From UBA11865 sp041570195 (GTDB lineage Bacteria > Chloroflexota > Anaerolineae > Promineifilales > Promineifilaceae), in contig JBFFWQ010000006.1 in NCBI GenBank assembly GCA_041570195.1, forward strand, positions 1 through 64,000: DNA of 64,000 nucleotides, given 5' to 3'. Positions 43,615 to 52,923 of the stretch are shown here, one piece after another. The notes below the pieces were generated by a model. That model saw only the letters and a list, made by a program, of their open reading frames with translations, did not search any database and was not told where the DNA came from. The translations under genes were made by a program, and so were the position numbers. How positions within the stretch are numbered: the first letter of the stretch is position 1; the number at the start of each line of letters is the position of its first letter.

Positions 43615-45309
43615 ATGGGGCGCCTCGCACTTCTGTTAATGGCGCTCTCTACAGTTTTTGTCTTGTCCGCATGCGCCAATCCAACACCAGAATTCATCGA
43701 GCAGCGGCCGGTTCACGTTACGCTACAGGCTGACGGCGAAACCTTTAGCCTCACTTCAGAATCGACTAACGTTCGCGAGCTGCTGGAAGAATCTGGAATC
43801 ACGTTGAGCGAAGCCGATTTGATCGATCCGCCCCTCTTTACCCCTTTAGCAGAGGATCTGCAGATCACGATTACACGTGTTTCCGAGAGCATCGAGATTA
43901 TTGAGCAAAGTATCCCGTTTCAGCGTAGAAGCGTCCGTAATGAATCTCTGCAGGCCGACGATCCGCCGGTGATTGTGCAGTCCGGGCGACCCGGGCTCCA
44001 GGAATTGACCGTAAGAATTGTCTATCATGATGGACTGGAGTTTGGTCGCCAGGAAAGCCGGGTGACGATCATTGAGCCAGCACAAGACGAAATTGTGATG
44101 ATCGGAGTCGGATCAGCGCCCAGTCGCGTCGAATTTGACGGTCTGCTGGCCTATGTCGCCGGTGGCAACAGTATCCTGCTGCGTGGCTCAAGCGCCTTTC
44201 CCGAACAAATCAATACCGGAAGCGACCTAGACCGTCGGGTTTTCACACTCTCGCCAAGCGGCAGCTATCTACTCTATACCCGGGCCACTACAGACACTGA
44301 ACGTTTTAATAGCCTGTGGGTTGTTGAGACAGCACTTGGCGCCGAACCGCAGGCGCTGGACGTCGACAATGTCCTATGGGCCGATTGGAATCCGGATAAG
44401 ATCGAAGGGCCACAGATCGCCTTCACGACCGGAACCCCTACCGAACTACTGCCGGGCTGGGAAGCCAACAACGACCTATGGCTAGCCGATCTGCCATTAC
44501 CGGAAGAAGGGACCATTCGCCCCGAGCAGATCATCGAAGCATACCCGGCAACCTATGGCTGGTGGGGAGGCAATTATGCCTGGTCACCGCTTGGCCGCTA
44601 TATCGCCTACAGTTATGCCGATGAAGTGGGTCTGATCGACACCGAGGCGAGCGAAGATGAAGAACGACGCCTGCAATTACACATTTTCACGGAATACAAT
44701 ACGCAGGCTGATTGGGTCTGGGTTCCCAGTTTATCCTGGTCTCCAGATGGCGCTTTCCTGGCCTTCACTAGGCACGCAGGCGATGATCCGGACGCGCTGC
44801 TGTTCGATACTTGGGTGATCAACACAGATAATGGTAAGGACGCGCGTTTTGTGCAGCAGTCGGGCATCTGGGGTCATCCTCGTTGGTCTCCATTCCAGTC
44901 GGTCTCGCCAGATGATGAAACAGTAAACAGTCAGATCGCGTTTTTGAGGGCGACCAATCCGGTTGAAAGCTTGCGCAGCACATATACACTCTGGCTCATG
45001 GATCGCGACGGAAGCAATGCGCGCCAGATATATCCGGCGGCCGGCGAGAACAGTCGCTTTCCACGCGAACAAAGCGCGATCACCTGGGGACCGACCGGAG
45101 CGTCCATCGCCTTCGTCTATGACGGCGACCTCTTCTTGTATGATCTGGATGATGGTGCGGCTAGGCGGATAACGCAGGACGACAGCGTCGCCAGCAATCC
45201 CAGTAGGGCGCCCTACGGTTCAGCCTGGCGCGATCCTCAGCCCTCACCCGAACCACGTGTCGTCATCACGCCGACTCCTACTCGGCCTCGATTTGGCATA
45301 ATCGAGTAA
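43615..45309 (+). CDS. lipoprotein with DUF348, G5 and beta-propeller domains
   Basis: This encodes 564 residues from ATG 43615, chosen because a lipoprotein signal (LALLLMALSTVFVLSAC) follows at once; the frame is open 40 codons further. Residues about 30-85 are a DUF348 ubiquitin-like module (VHVTLQADGETFSL, VRELLEESGI). Residues about 105-165 are a G5 domain (RNESL ... QELTVRIVYHDGLEF). Residues 180-545 form a TolB/WD40-like propeller with repeated SPSGSYLLYTR, WSPLGRYIAYS and WSPDGAFLAFTR blades. DUF348-G5 normally occurs in peptidoglycan-active Rpf-type proteins, so this may bind cell-wall glycan. It precedes the O-antigen ligase fusion by 34 bases. Confidence 0.85.
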   Translation: MGRLALLLMALSTVFVLSACANPTPEFIEQRPVHVTLQADGETFSLTSESTNVRELLEESGITLSEADLIDPPLFTPLAEDLQITITRVSESIEIIEQSIPFQRRSVRNESLQADDPPVIVQSGRPGLQELTVRIVYHDGLEFGRQESRVTIIEPAQDEIVMIGVGSAPSRVEFDGLLAYVAGGNSILLRGSSAFPEQINTGSDLDRRVFTLSPSGSYLLYTRATTDTERFNSLWVVETALGAEPQALDVDNVLWADWNPDKIEGPQIAFTTGTPTELLPGWEANNDLWLADLPLPEEGTIRPEQIIEAYPATYGWWGGNYAWSPLGRYIAYSYADEVGLIDTEASEDEERRLQLHIFTEYNTQADWVWVPSLSWSPDGAFLAFTRHAGDDPDALLFDTWVINTDNGKDARFVQQSGIWGHPRWSPFQSVSPDDETVNSQIAFLRATNPVESLRSTYTLWLMDRDGSNARQIYPAAGENSRFPREQSAITWGPTGASIAFVYDGDLFLYDLDDGAARRITQDDSVASNPSRAPYGSAWRDPQPSPEPRVVITPTPTRPRFGIIE

Positions 45310-45343
45310 CGCGATAATCGCTCCGGTACGGCCAATACCCACC

Positions 45344-48300
45344 ATGAAGCGCTCTTCGAAGAAACCCGACGGCCGTCGTTCGCCGCTGATCACGTTAATC
45401 CTTCTTTTCGCGTTGCTGATCATCCTTTTGACGATAGGGGCGATGGTCGCCAGACGCTCATTCTTGAACCGCGGCCTTCCGTCCGGGCTGCCAGAGCCGA
45501 TAAGCCACTCCGAATTTCAACCCGGCATCAATGTCAGCCTCGGTCAATACACAGATAATGAGCTGCCGGAAACACTTGATCAGATTCGGGCCTTGGGATT
45601 TCAAACTGTGAAGCAGTCCTTCTATTACGACGACTCCTTCGATTGGGTTGCCAGCGATGTCCTGGTGGAGGCAATTGTCGCCAGCGATTTGATGCTTGTG
45701 CCATTGCTCGACGGCAATCCGGACGAAAACTTCGCACCCCCCGACGATCTGGCTGCTTACGCGGCCTGGGTTGGCGAATTTGCTGCGCGTTATGGAGATC
45801 ACATTGACAGCTACATCATCTGGGATGAACCCAATCTAGCCTCTCATTGGGGAAACAGGCCGGTCAATCCGGCCGGTTACGCCGCCCTGTTGTCGGCCGC
45901 TGCCAGGGCCATTCGAACGGCAGATCCGTCCGCGGTCATTGTTGCCGCCCCTCTGGCACCAACTGTCGAGACCGGCGGCATGAATCTTGCCGACTCACTC
46001 TATCTTAGAGCGCTTTACCGGGCCGGCGCGGCCGGTGCTTTTGACGTCGTGGCTGGCAAACCTTACGGCTTCGACAGTGATCCCGAGGATAGGCGGGTCA
46101 ACCAAGATCTGCTGAACTTCAGCCGAATCATCCTGCTACGCGAAGTTATGGAGCGTTATGGCGATGCCGGCAAGCCGATCTGGGCCGGAAATTGGGGCTG
46201 GAATTCCCTGCCAGAAACATGGTCAGGGGAACCATCAATCTGGGGTCAGGTTGACGAAGAGGCCCAGGCTCAGTGGACGGTGGCAGCGCTGGAACGAGCC
46301 CGTCGCGAATGGCCATGGATGGGCGTCATGTTCCTCGAGAACTGGCAGCCAGATGCTCCTCCAGACGATCCCCACTGGGGATTCAGCATTGCCGGGCGTA
46401 GCGCGGCAGAGGCGGTTTCTGCTTTTTTGACTGGCAATGAGCTAGCCTATCCGGGTTTTTATAACCCACTCCCCGAAAACGTGGGCCAGGAGTACGAAGG
46501 CCAGTGGCGCTTCTCACCTGACTTTGGGGCTGACGTCGGCGAAAGCGGCGACGTGGTAACTTTGAGATTCTGGGGAACTGATGTTGGCATGCGGGTGCGC
46601 AAGGCAAACTACCACGCTCGCTTCTACGCAACAATTGACGACCGCCCGGCCAATCAACTGCCTTCTGATGATGTTGGCGCCACCTTGGTACTTAATTCAC
46701 CCGATCCGCTGGAAGAGTATCTTTCGACTGAGATCGTGGCCAGCAATCTGACGCCAGGTGAACATATCTTGACGGTTTCAGCTCACCGGGGAAATGACCA
46801 GTGGGCGCTGAACGGTTTCAGCGTTGCTTACAGGCCGCCCGACACTGCCTTCCAGCTAACCGCGATCGTCCTGAGCGCATTGGCGCTGCTTGTTGCCTTA
46901 CTGGCTGTTCAGCAGGGTCGCCGGGCCGATTGGGCTTCATTTGGTCGCGAGTTGAACATACGCTATCGGCACATCGGCAAGCGGTGGCAACTGCTCTTGA
47001 CGGCTTCTACGGCGCTCATGGCGGCCTTCGCCGGCTGGTTGACCTGGAGCGAACAAGCATCCAGCATCTTCCGCCGGCTTGGCGACGGTGGGCAATTGGC
47101 GCTCACGGCCGTTGCCGCGTCGACTTTATATTTCGCACCTTCATTTGTCCTCTACGTTGTCGCAGCAGTTCTACTCTTTGGGCTCGTCTACCTGCGCCCC
47201 CAGTGGGGGCTGGCCCTAGTAGTTTTCACCATCCCCTTCTTTGTAAAACCGAAACCTGTCCTGGGCTATCGCTTCTCACCATTGGAGATCTTCCTCCTCA
47301 TAACGCTGGCAGCTTTTCTGCTCAGGCATTTGGTCCAAAGAATAGCTACGACCGTCCCAAGTAGTCGGGTTGCGAACCCGGGTTTCAAACTGCGATCGGT
47401 TGACTATGCAGTTATCACTTTTGCGGTCGTCGCCACGCTATCGCTGTTCTTCACTGACCGTTTGGATGTGGCTACCAATGAGTGGCGCGTTCTAGTCATG
47501 GAATCGGCCATCCTATATCTGCTGCTGCGCTGGATGTGGCTTCGAGAGGGCGAGATGTGGACAGTCCTGGACGCTTACATCCTCGGCGGTGTTGCGGTGG
47601 CCATAATCGGGCTCTGGCAATACTCGACGGGACAAAACCTAATCACTTCTGAAGGTGGCCTCATGCGGCTGCGTTCGGTTTACGGTTCGCCGAATAACGT
47701 CGCCCTATTCCTGGGTCGGATGATTCCCATCCTTGTCGCTTTCATGTTACTGGGAAGTGGCCGGCGAAGGTTGGCCTATTCTCTGGCTCTCCTGCCCATT
47801 GGCCTGGCTATGATCCTCAGTTTCAGCAAAGGCGCCTTGTTCCTCGGACTGCCGGCATCGCTATTGATCATTCTGATCCTCTGGCGCAGATCCCGCCCTG
47901 GCCGCCTGTGGCCGTGGTTGTTGGGCTTCATCCTCGCCGGGTTAATTGCCTTCCTCATCGGCTTGCAAATTCCACAGTTGGCGGGCCGACTTAACCCACA
48001 GGGCGCAACCGGATTCTTTCGCATGAACCTGTGGCAGTCCAGTCTGAACATGTTCCTGGATCACCCCGTGATCGGCGTTGGACTTGACAACTTCCTGTAC
48101 GAATATCGCGGCCGCTACATCCTTGACGCTGCCTGGCAAGAACCCAATCTGAGCCATCCCCACAATATCGTCCTGGATTTCGCCAGCAGGCTAGGATTGG
48201 CTGGTCTATTGGCCGGCGCATGGCTTTTTTGGTCATATTTGCGACTGGCACTTGGGTTGCCCGGCCGGGTGAATTATCCTTGGCGTCCAATTGCGGTCGG

Positions 48301-48451
48301 GATCATTGGCGCACTAGTCTACACAGTGGCCCACGGCCTGGTCGATCATAGTTTCTTCCTTGTCGACCTTGCCTTCTCGTTCTTCTTCATGCTCGGCCTG
48401 GCCGTTTGGCTGGACGAAAATCAGGTTGCAGCCGAGATGCCCGTAACCTAG
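45344..48451 (+). CDS. glycoside hydrolase-like domain fused to O-antigen ligase (Wzy/WaaL family)
   Basis: This encodes 1035 residues. One N-terminal membrane helix (about 17-37) is followed by an outer TIM-barrel-like domain (about 60-370) resembling GH39/GH5: LDQIRALGFQTVKQSF, YIIWDEPNLASHWG (a candidate acid/base Glu) and WAGNWGWNSLPE. A beta-sandwich part covers 380-500. From about 505 on come about 12 membrane helices with the O-antigen ligase signature, the large loop (MNLWQSSLNMFLDHPVIGVG) and LSHPHNIVLDFASRLG. The protein may both trim and transfer surface glycan. The fusion is unusual. Confidence 0.88.
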   Translation: MKRSSKKPDGRRSPLITLILLFALLIILLTIGAMVARRSFLNRGLPSGLPEPISHSEFQPGINVSLGQYTDNELPETLDQIRALGFQTVKQSFYYDDSFDWVASDVLVEAIVASDLMLVPLLDGNPDENFAPPDDLAAYAAWVGEFAARYGDHIDSYIIWDEPNLASHWGNRPVNPAGYAALLSAAARAIRTADPSAVIVAAPLAPTVETGGMNLADSLYLRALYRAGAAGAFDVVAGKPYGFDSDPEDRRVNQDLLNFSRIILLREVMERYGDAGKPIWAGNWGWNSLPETWSGEPSIWGQVDEEAQAQWTVAALERARREWPWMGVMFLENWQPDAPPDDPHWGFSIAGRSAAEAVSAFLTGNELAYPGFYNPLPENVGQEYEGQWRFSPDFGADVGESGDVVTLRFWGTDVGMRVRKANYHARFYATIDDRPANQLPSDDVGATLVLNSPDPLEEYLSTEIVASNLTPGEHILTVSAHRGNDQWALNGFSVAYRPPDTAFQLTAIVLSALALLVALLAVQQGRRADWASFGRELNIRYRHIGKRWQLLLTASTALMAAFAGWLTWSEQASSIFRRLGDGGQLALTAVAASTLYFAPSFVLYVVAAVLLFGLVYLRPQWGLALVVFTIPFFVKPKPVLGYRFSPLEIFLLITLAAFLLRHLVQRIATTVPSSRVANPGFKLRSVDYAVITFAVVATLSLFFTDRLDVATNEWRVLVMESAILYLLLRWMWLREGEMWTVLDAYILGGVAVAIIGLWQYSTGQNLITSEGGLMRLRSVYGSPNNVALFLGRMIPILVAFMLLGSGRRRLAYSLALLPIGLAMILSFSKGALFLGLPASLLIILILWRRSRPGRLWPWLLGFILAGLIAFLIGLQIPQLAGRLNPQGATGFFRMNLWQSSLNMFLDHPVIGVGLDNFLYEYRGRYILDAAWQEPNLSHPHNIVLDFASRLGLAGLLAGAWLFWSYLRLALGLPGRVNYPWRPIAVGIIGALVYTVAHGLVDHSFFLVDLAFSFFFMLGLAVWLDENQVAAEMPVT

Positions 48452-48531
48452 CGTCCCCTGCCGTGTTATTGTTCGTAGTGTCAGTTGCGTAGTCGCCGGT
48501 CACAAGTGCCGTCCGCAAGTGCGGCTCCTAC

Positions 48532-48559
48532 TTGACAATCTGGCCGTCGGTCCTAAAAT
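48532..48559 (+). promoter_or_regulatory. promoter of acpP
   Basis: TTGACA (48532-48537), a 16-bp spacer and TAAAAT (48554-48559). A perfect 7-bp hairpin with a TTT loop (TTTGCTG/CAGCAAA, 48563-48579) lies just after it, followed by AAGGAG at 48587-48592. Confidence 0.75.
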
Positions 48560-48601
48560 TGCTTTGCTGTTTCAGCAAAACATCCTAAGGAGAAACACTT
48601 C

Positions 48602-48844
48602 ATGAGCGATACAGAAGCTAGAGTTCGCACGATCATTGTGGATCTACTCGGTGTAAACGAGGGTCAGGTTGTGCGCGAAGCTCGCTTTCGGGAAGATCTG
48701 GAAGCAGATTCGCTGGATTTAGTTGAGTTGATCATGGCCTTTGAAGAAGAGTTCGAGGGCGAGATCTCAGACGAGCAGGCACAATCTATTACCACGGTTG
48801 GCGAGGCGATCGACTATATCGACGAGCATATGAGCGGCGGCTAA
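48602..48844 (+). CDS. acpP: acyl carrier protein
   Basis: This encodes 80 residues, acidic and helical. The phosphopantetheine site is Ser37 in LEADSLDLVELIMAFEEEF. It carries acyl chains in fatty acid synthesis. It has its own promoter and terminator and no fab neighbour here. Confidence 0.96.
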   Translation: MSDTEARVRTIIVDLLGVNEGQVVREARFREDLEADSLDLVELIMAFEEEFEGEISDEQAQSITTVGEAIDYIDEHMSGG

Positions 48845-48901
48845 CCCACTACCTCCCGTCACCCGTCAGTCCATCAAGGCAATACTAATCCAGTCAATTC
48901 T

Positions 48902-48935
48902 TGCGAAAGAGACGATGCTCGGCATCGTCTTTTCG
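48902..48935 (+). terminator. intrinsic terminator of acpP
   Basis: GACGATGC (48911-48918) pairs with GCATCGTC (48922-48929) around TCG, followed by TTTT. Outer GCGAAA/TTCGC pairing extends the stem. Confidence 0.85.
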
Positions 48936-48957
48936 CTTCTCTGTTCAGTATTTTTCC

Positions 48958-49614
48958 TTAGCCCGCCGCCGGTTGTCGCGCGTTTCTTGACTGGGTCAAG
49001 TGTGCTGCGGCAGCAATTGCGACCATCAAAAACCCCGCCCCGTTTAGCCAGACTCCAGGGCCGATTCCCACCGAGTTGTTTAGCAACTGCGCGACGACTG
49101 GTCTGATTTCAAGGTAGGCCCAGGTCGGTAGAATGAGACCAGCTACCGCTAATATCAGCATGATGATCCTGGCGACTCTCAGTCCATGGTCCGGCAAGCG
49201 ATCTGTCAATGGGATCGATGCGGCCGCAATCGCTACCAGCAGGATCATAAGAACTCTGGTCAGCCACTGATCGCTACTTTCCTGCAGAAATGCCTCCACG
49301 GCCGGGAACGCCAACATGGCCACGACTATCGCCAGGAAGCGCATGGCCCAGGTCCGCCACCGGCGATTGGGCCAGCCAGCTGTCCACAGGGCAAGCATTA
49401 GGCCAAGGAGGACCGGCGGCAAGTAGAACAAGTTGCGACTCGCTGCAATTTGGCCCGACCGCACTTGAGGCAGGAATTTGACCCATTCGCCCATCTCCAG
49501 CCCGATAAAAGACAAGCCGACGACCGGCTGCGGCAACCACACCATCAGGTAGCCGGCCAGAATCAGCATGAAGCCAAATTCGTACAACAATCGCGTTCTC
49601 TGCTCGCGACTCAA
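48958..49614 (-). CDS. integral membrane protein of unknown function
   Basis: This encodes 218 residues from TTG 49614, which overlaps the stop of the AAA+ gene as TTGA; a longer frame to 49659 is possible. Six to seven membrane helices are visible (FGFMLILAGYLMVWLPQPVV, FLAIVVAMLAFPAVEAFL, VLMILLVAIAAASIPL). No family motif was recognised. The overlap suggests it is co-translated with the Mg-chelatase I-like ATPase and may be its membrane partner. Confidence 0.75.
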   Translation of the reverse strand: MSREQRTRLLYEFGFMLILAGYLMVWLPQPVVGLSFIGLEMGEWVKFLPQVRSGQIAASRNLFYLPPVLLGLMLALWTAGWPNRRWRTWAMRFLAIVVAMLAFPAVEAFLQESSDQWLTRVLMILLVAIAAASIPLTDRLPDHGLRVARIIMLILAVAGLILPTWAYLEIRPVVAQLLNNSVGIGPGVWLNGAGFLMVAIAAAAHLTQSRNARQPAAG

Positions 49615-50777
49615 TCTGAAGCTTCCTCGTCCCTGAAAGCTGGGTGCTCTCCCAACCATTCCATCAAGCGTTCATCTTCAAATTTTTGAGCCTGATGAAA
49701 ATCTTCCAAACCTTTGCTATGCCGCAAGCGCAATGCGACCAGAGACACTGCACGGATATCAGCCGCTGTGGCCTCAATTCTCTCATCGGCCGCAGCATAG
49801 GCTCTTGCTGCTTCAAAGAGCGCGATCTCGGCCCTCAGTGAATCGACCTCCATCTCCTGGATCACCTCAAGGCCAATCCTTTTCGCTTCATTGCCGATTG
49901 CGACCTGGGCCACTCTTTCTCTAGCCTGGTTGATCTCTTCGGCTATGAACATCGTTTCCTGAGCGTAATGCGCGGACAGTTGCTCTGGATTGAGCCGGTA
50001 AGCCAATGTCTGTTCATATGCCCGGTAGCGCAATTCCGAATCCTGCAATCCGCGCACCACGGCTCGCAATCCAAAACGATCCATTATCTGCGGACGCAAA
50101 TCGCCTTCTTCGGGGTTCATCGAACCGACCAGTACAAAGCGTGACCTGTACTGCAAATTAAGCGGGCCACGTCGGACGGTATAGTAACCTTGTGCGGCCG
50201 CATCCAAGATGGCATCTGTAACCCTATCTTCCAGCAGGTTGACTTCGTCAATGTACAGCACGTTTCCGTCGGCCTGGCCCAGAATACCCCGCTCAAGACG
50301 CAGACGATTCTGCTCCAATGCCAGCCGTTCATCAATGCCGCCGACCACGTCTTCTAGTCCGGCATTAAGCGGCAATTCGACGATTCGCACCCGGTCCTCA
50401 ACCGTCAGGGGTTCACCATAACCAACGCGCTTGGCGCAATCGTCGCATATACCGTCAAGGCCCAAGAGTTCTAGTGATTGCTCGGTGCAACCCTGGGCAC
50501 AGATGCTCGTCCGGCGCGTTGGCAACAGATCGGTTAGCGAGCGAACGGCCGTCGTCTTTCCCGTGCCCCTGGACCCTATCAACAAGACGCCTCCGATATT
50601 GGCATTGATGATGGCCAATAGAAGAGCCAACTTCATCTCCTCTTGTCCGACGATAGCCAGGAAGGGAAACGGTTCGATTTCGGCCAGTCCGAGGTCCGTT
50701 CGCGGTGCGCCAAGCACCTTTCTTGCCGGCGACTGATCACGCAGCAATCTCAGCAAGCGGGATGACGATTCAGCCAT
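49611..50777 (-). CDS. magnesium chelatase subunit I-like AAA+ ATPase
   Basis: This encodes 388 residues. It has FPFLAIVGQEEMKLALLLAI, Walker A GSRGTGKTTAV, Walker B VLYIDEVNLLED and sensor segment LVGSMNPEEGDLRPQIMDRFG, all of BchI/ChlI type, including the Cys-containing insert (CAQGCTEQSLELLGLDGICD). No D or H subunit is in the window. In non-photosynthetic bacteria such proteins serve cobalt chelation or act as MoxR-like chaperones. It is joined to the thioesterase upstream by TAATG and to the membrane protein downstream by TTGA. Confidence 0.88.
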   Translation of the reverse strand: MAESSSRLLRLLRDQSPARKVLGAPRTDLGLAEIEPFPFLAIVGQEEMKLALLLAIINANIGGVLLIGSRGTGKTTAVRSLTDLLPTRRTSICAQGCTEQSLELLGLDGICDDCAKRVGYGEPLTVEDRVRIVELPLNAGLEDVVGGIDERLALEQNRLRLERGILGQADGNVLYIDEVNLLEDRVTDAILDAAAQGYYTVRRGPLNLQYRSRFVLVGSMNPEEGDLRPQIMDRFGLRAVVRGLQDSELRYRAYEQTLAYRLNPEQLSAHYAQETMFIAEEINQARERVAQVAIGNEAKRIGLEVIQEMEVDSLRAEIALFEAARAYAAADERIEATAADIRAVSLVALRLRHSKGLEDFHQAQKFEDERLMEWLGEHPAFRDEEASD

Positions 50778-51274
50778 TAGGGACCTAAACTCCGTTGCTT
50801 GAGTCGGTATGCCTGGCGCTCCGCTGCCCGGGTAAATGTCGCCCGCTCCTCATCGCTTGTACAGAGCAAGGGTGGTACGGTAGTTGGGTTGCCCAGTTCG
50901 TCTAGAGCAACATACACATAGTAAGCCGTATTGGTATGCGTTGTGACGCCGGTTAAGACATTCTCGGCTGTCACCACAACCCGGGTCTCCATGGACGTGC
51001 GGCCGGTCCAGGTCACCTCGCCTGTCACCGTTACCAGGTCGCCAATGTGAATTGGCGAGTGAAAGGTCATTGAGTCCACCGCGACGGTGACCACCGGCCG
51101 GCGGGCGTGTTTACTGGCTGTCATGCCCCCCGCTTCGTCCGACAGTTTCATGATATAGCCGCCGTGCACGTTGCCCATGATGTTGGCTGAGCCAGGATCC
51201 ATGAGTTGAGTTAAAGTCACTCGTGATTCGGATGACGCTTTAGGGTCGCTCGACGTCACCTTGTTATCGGGCAT
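50777..51274 (-). CDS. acyl-CoA thioesterase, hot-dog fold (YciA/BACH type)
   Basis: This encodes 165 residues from ATG 51274; a GTG at 51304 would add 10 residues. The hot-dog helix ANIMGNVHGGYIMKLSDEAG carries the catalytic Asp/Asn region, followed by VTVAVDSMTFHSPIHIGDLV and TSMETRVVVTAEN. It hydrolyses acyl-CoA thioesters. The stop overlaps the next ATG by one base. Confidence 0.9.
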   Translation of the reverse strand: MPDNKVTSSDPKASSESRVTLTQLMDPGSANIMGNVHGGYIMKLSDEAGGMTASKHARRPVVTVAVDSMTFHSPIHIGDLVTVTGEVTWTGRTSMETRVVVTAENVLTGVTTHTNTAYYVYVALDELGNPTTVPPLLCTSDEERATFTRAAERQAYRLKQRSLGP

Positions 51275-51315
51275 AAGAATTGCCTGCCTTCTTGATTTCC
51301 GCACCGGAACAGCTA

Positions 51316-51666
51316 CTAATCCATGTCGGGCCTGGTCTCTGACACATACATTAGGCGATCGGGATATTCTTCAAACATATCAATGATCTGGTGAGGCAAT
51401 TGCCGCATCATTGGGGCTAACGGCATACTGACCGGCATCTGCGGTCGAGCCGGCCGAGGTGGTGGCTGCAATTGGGGCGGTCGCCGGCTGAGCGAGCGCT
51501 TGCGTAAGAGGCGCTTATCATCACTCAAGAAACCCAGGTACTTTCCGCTTGTATCAAACACTTCGCGTCCCGCGACGAAGCCTACCCACTCGCCATCCAC
51601 GTTGAATACCTGTCCTTCAGTGTAAATACCGACCCATTCACCGTCTGAACGATAAATCGGTTCCAT
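51316..51666 (-). CDS. small repeat protein (DGEWVG repeats)
   Basis: This encodes 116 residues with GGAGG before the ATG. Residues 5-52 hold repeats of about 17 residues (SDGEWVGIYTEGQVFN, VDGEWVGFVAGREVFD, TSGKYLGFLSDDK), a pattern like the so-called 4-fold beta flower domain. A proline/arginine-rich linker and a short helix (PHQIIDMFEEYPD) follow. It has no signal peptide. The function is unknown. Confidence 0.78.
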   Translation of the reverse strand: MEPIYRSDGEWVGIYTEGQVFNVDGEWVGFVAGREVFDTSGKYLGFLSDDKRLLRKRSLSRRPPQLQPPPRPARPQMPVSMPLAPMMRQLPHQIIDMFEEYPDRLMYVSETRPDMD

Positions 51667-51753
51667 GGTGTCCTCCGATCGTTACGCAGGCCAAGAATGA
51701 ATCCGCATTATAGTTGGCGGTCCCGCCCTCGGCAATTCAGGGACGCAATCAGT

Positions 51754-52923
51754 TCACTGGATCAATAGCCGGGTATAAAGCGCGCGCAACTCTTGTGCCG
51801 CGCGCGACCAGGTGAAGCGCCGGGCCTGCAAGAAGCCGGCCGCCACCATGCTGGCCCTTTTCGGCGCATCTTCCAGTAAAGAAACAATGGCTTCTGACCA
51901 TGCGGACGGATCAAGAGGTGAAAGCTGGACAGTTGCATCACCGGCCACTTCTGGCAAACAAGAAGCGTTCGAATTCAACACCGGAGCGCCACAAGCCATT
52001 GCTTCCAGCAGAGGCAATCCGAATCCCTCGTAGATGCTAGGGTAGGCAAAGAGCGAGGCGCCGCTATAGAGCGCAGGTAGATCATCATCGGCGGCAAAGC
52101 CAACCAACAGCACGCGCCCTTCCAGTTCCTGGCGGGCTATTTCGTCGACGATCTGTTCATAAAGCCAGCCTTTGCCGCCGGCGATGACCAAGGTGTGCGG
52201 AAAGCGAGCGCTCACGGCCTTAAACGCACGAATCAGCATCTGGAAATTCTTGCGCGGCTGAAGTGTGCTAACGCTAAGAACATATGGCCGTTCCCCGATG
52301 CCATATTTGTGTCGAACGTGACTTATCAGTCGTTCATCGCTGACCGGGTGGAAATCATTGCTGACGCCGCTAAAGAGCACTGTCACCTTTTCCGCCGGAA
52401 CATTGTAGGCTTGAATGAGATCGCTCTTAGTGGCCTCGGAATCCGCCAGAACATGGCTGGCCCGCCTAACTGAGCGCGGTACCACCCGGTTCAAGTAACC
52501 CACCAGCGACGGCGTAAAGGTATCCGGAAAGTGCAAGAATGAGAGATCATGAACGGTCAACAAAGTTGGAATGTGGCCCCGCACTGGGGGCAGCACGAAA
52601 TCAGGCGAGTGAAATAGGTCAAGGTCGCCGGTAAACCACTGAACGGATAGCGGAAGAGACAAGCGGTACCAAATGCGGTACAGCCAACGCTCACCTATTT
52701 GCGCTTCACGGAAGGTCACATTCTTTGCTATGGGAACTGGCTGGGAAGTCGGTCGACTGGCCGGCCGTTTTGCCGAGAAGAGAATATATGTCGTCTCACT
52801 ATCCGACTTGACGAGCGCTGATACTAGTTCGCGAGTATATCGACCGATTCCGGCACCTTGGGTTATAGCCGAGGTGATGTCTATGCCAATGCGCCGGTCC
52901 TGACCTTGCGCGGCGGTACTCAT
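51754..52923 (-). CDS. glycosyltransferase family 4
   Basis: This encodes 389 residues with a GT-B fold: GIDITSAITQGAGIGRYTRE at the N-terminus, then LLTVHDLSFLHFPD, VLSVSTLQPRKNFQMLIRAF and the donor-site YPSIYEGFGLPLLEAMACG (EX7E motif). It adds a sugar to a lipid-linked or surface glycan. Its ATG overlaps the GtrA stop as ATGA, so it is the last gene of the polysaccharide operon. Confidence 0.94.
   Translation of the reverse strand: MSTAAQGQDRRIGIDITSAITQGAGIGRYTRELVSALVKSDSETTYILFSAKRPASRPTSQPVPIAKNVTFREAQIGERWLYRIWYRLSLPLSVQWFTGDLDLFHSPDFVLPPVRGHIPTLLTVHDLSFLHFPDTFTPSLVGYLNRVVPRSVRRASHVLADSEATKSDLIQAYNVPAEKVTVLFSGVSNDFHPVSDERLISHVRHKYGIGERPYVLSVSTLQPRKNFQMLIRAFKAVSARFPHTLVIAGGKGWLYEQIVDEIARQELEGRVLLVGFAADDDLPALYSGASLFAYPSIYEGFGLPLLEAMACGAPVLNSNASCLPEVAGDATVQLSPLDPSAWSEAIVSLLEDAPKRASMVAAGFLQARRFTWSRAAQELRALYTRLLIQ

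Noticed and set aside
49611..50777. Bacteriochlorophyll synthesis locus (BchI-like here, V4R/BchJ-like at 5362, BchO-like hydrolases)
   Set aside because: The similar domains are widespread in non-photosynthetic bacteria, are scattered over 45 kb, and no BchH, BchD, BchM or reaction-centre gene is present.
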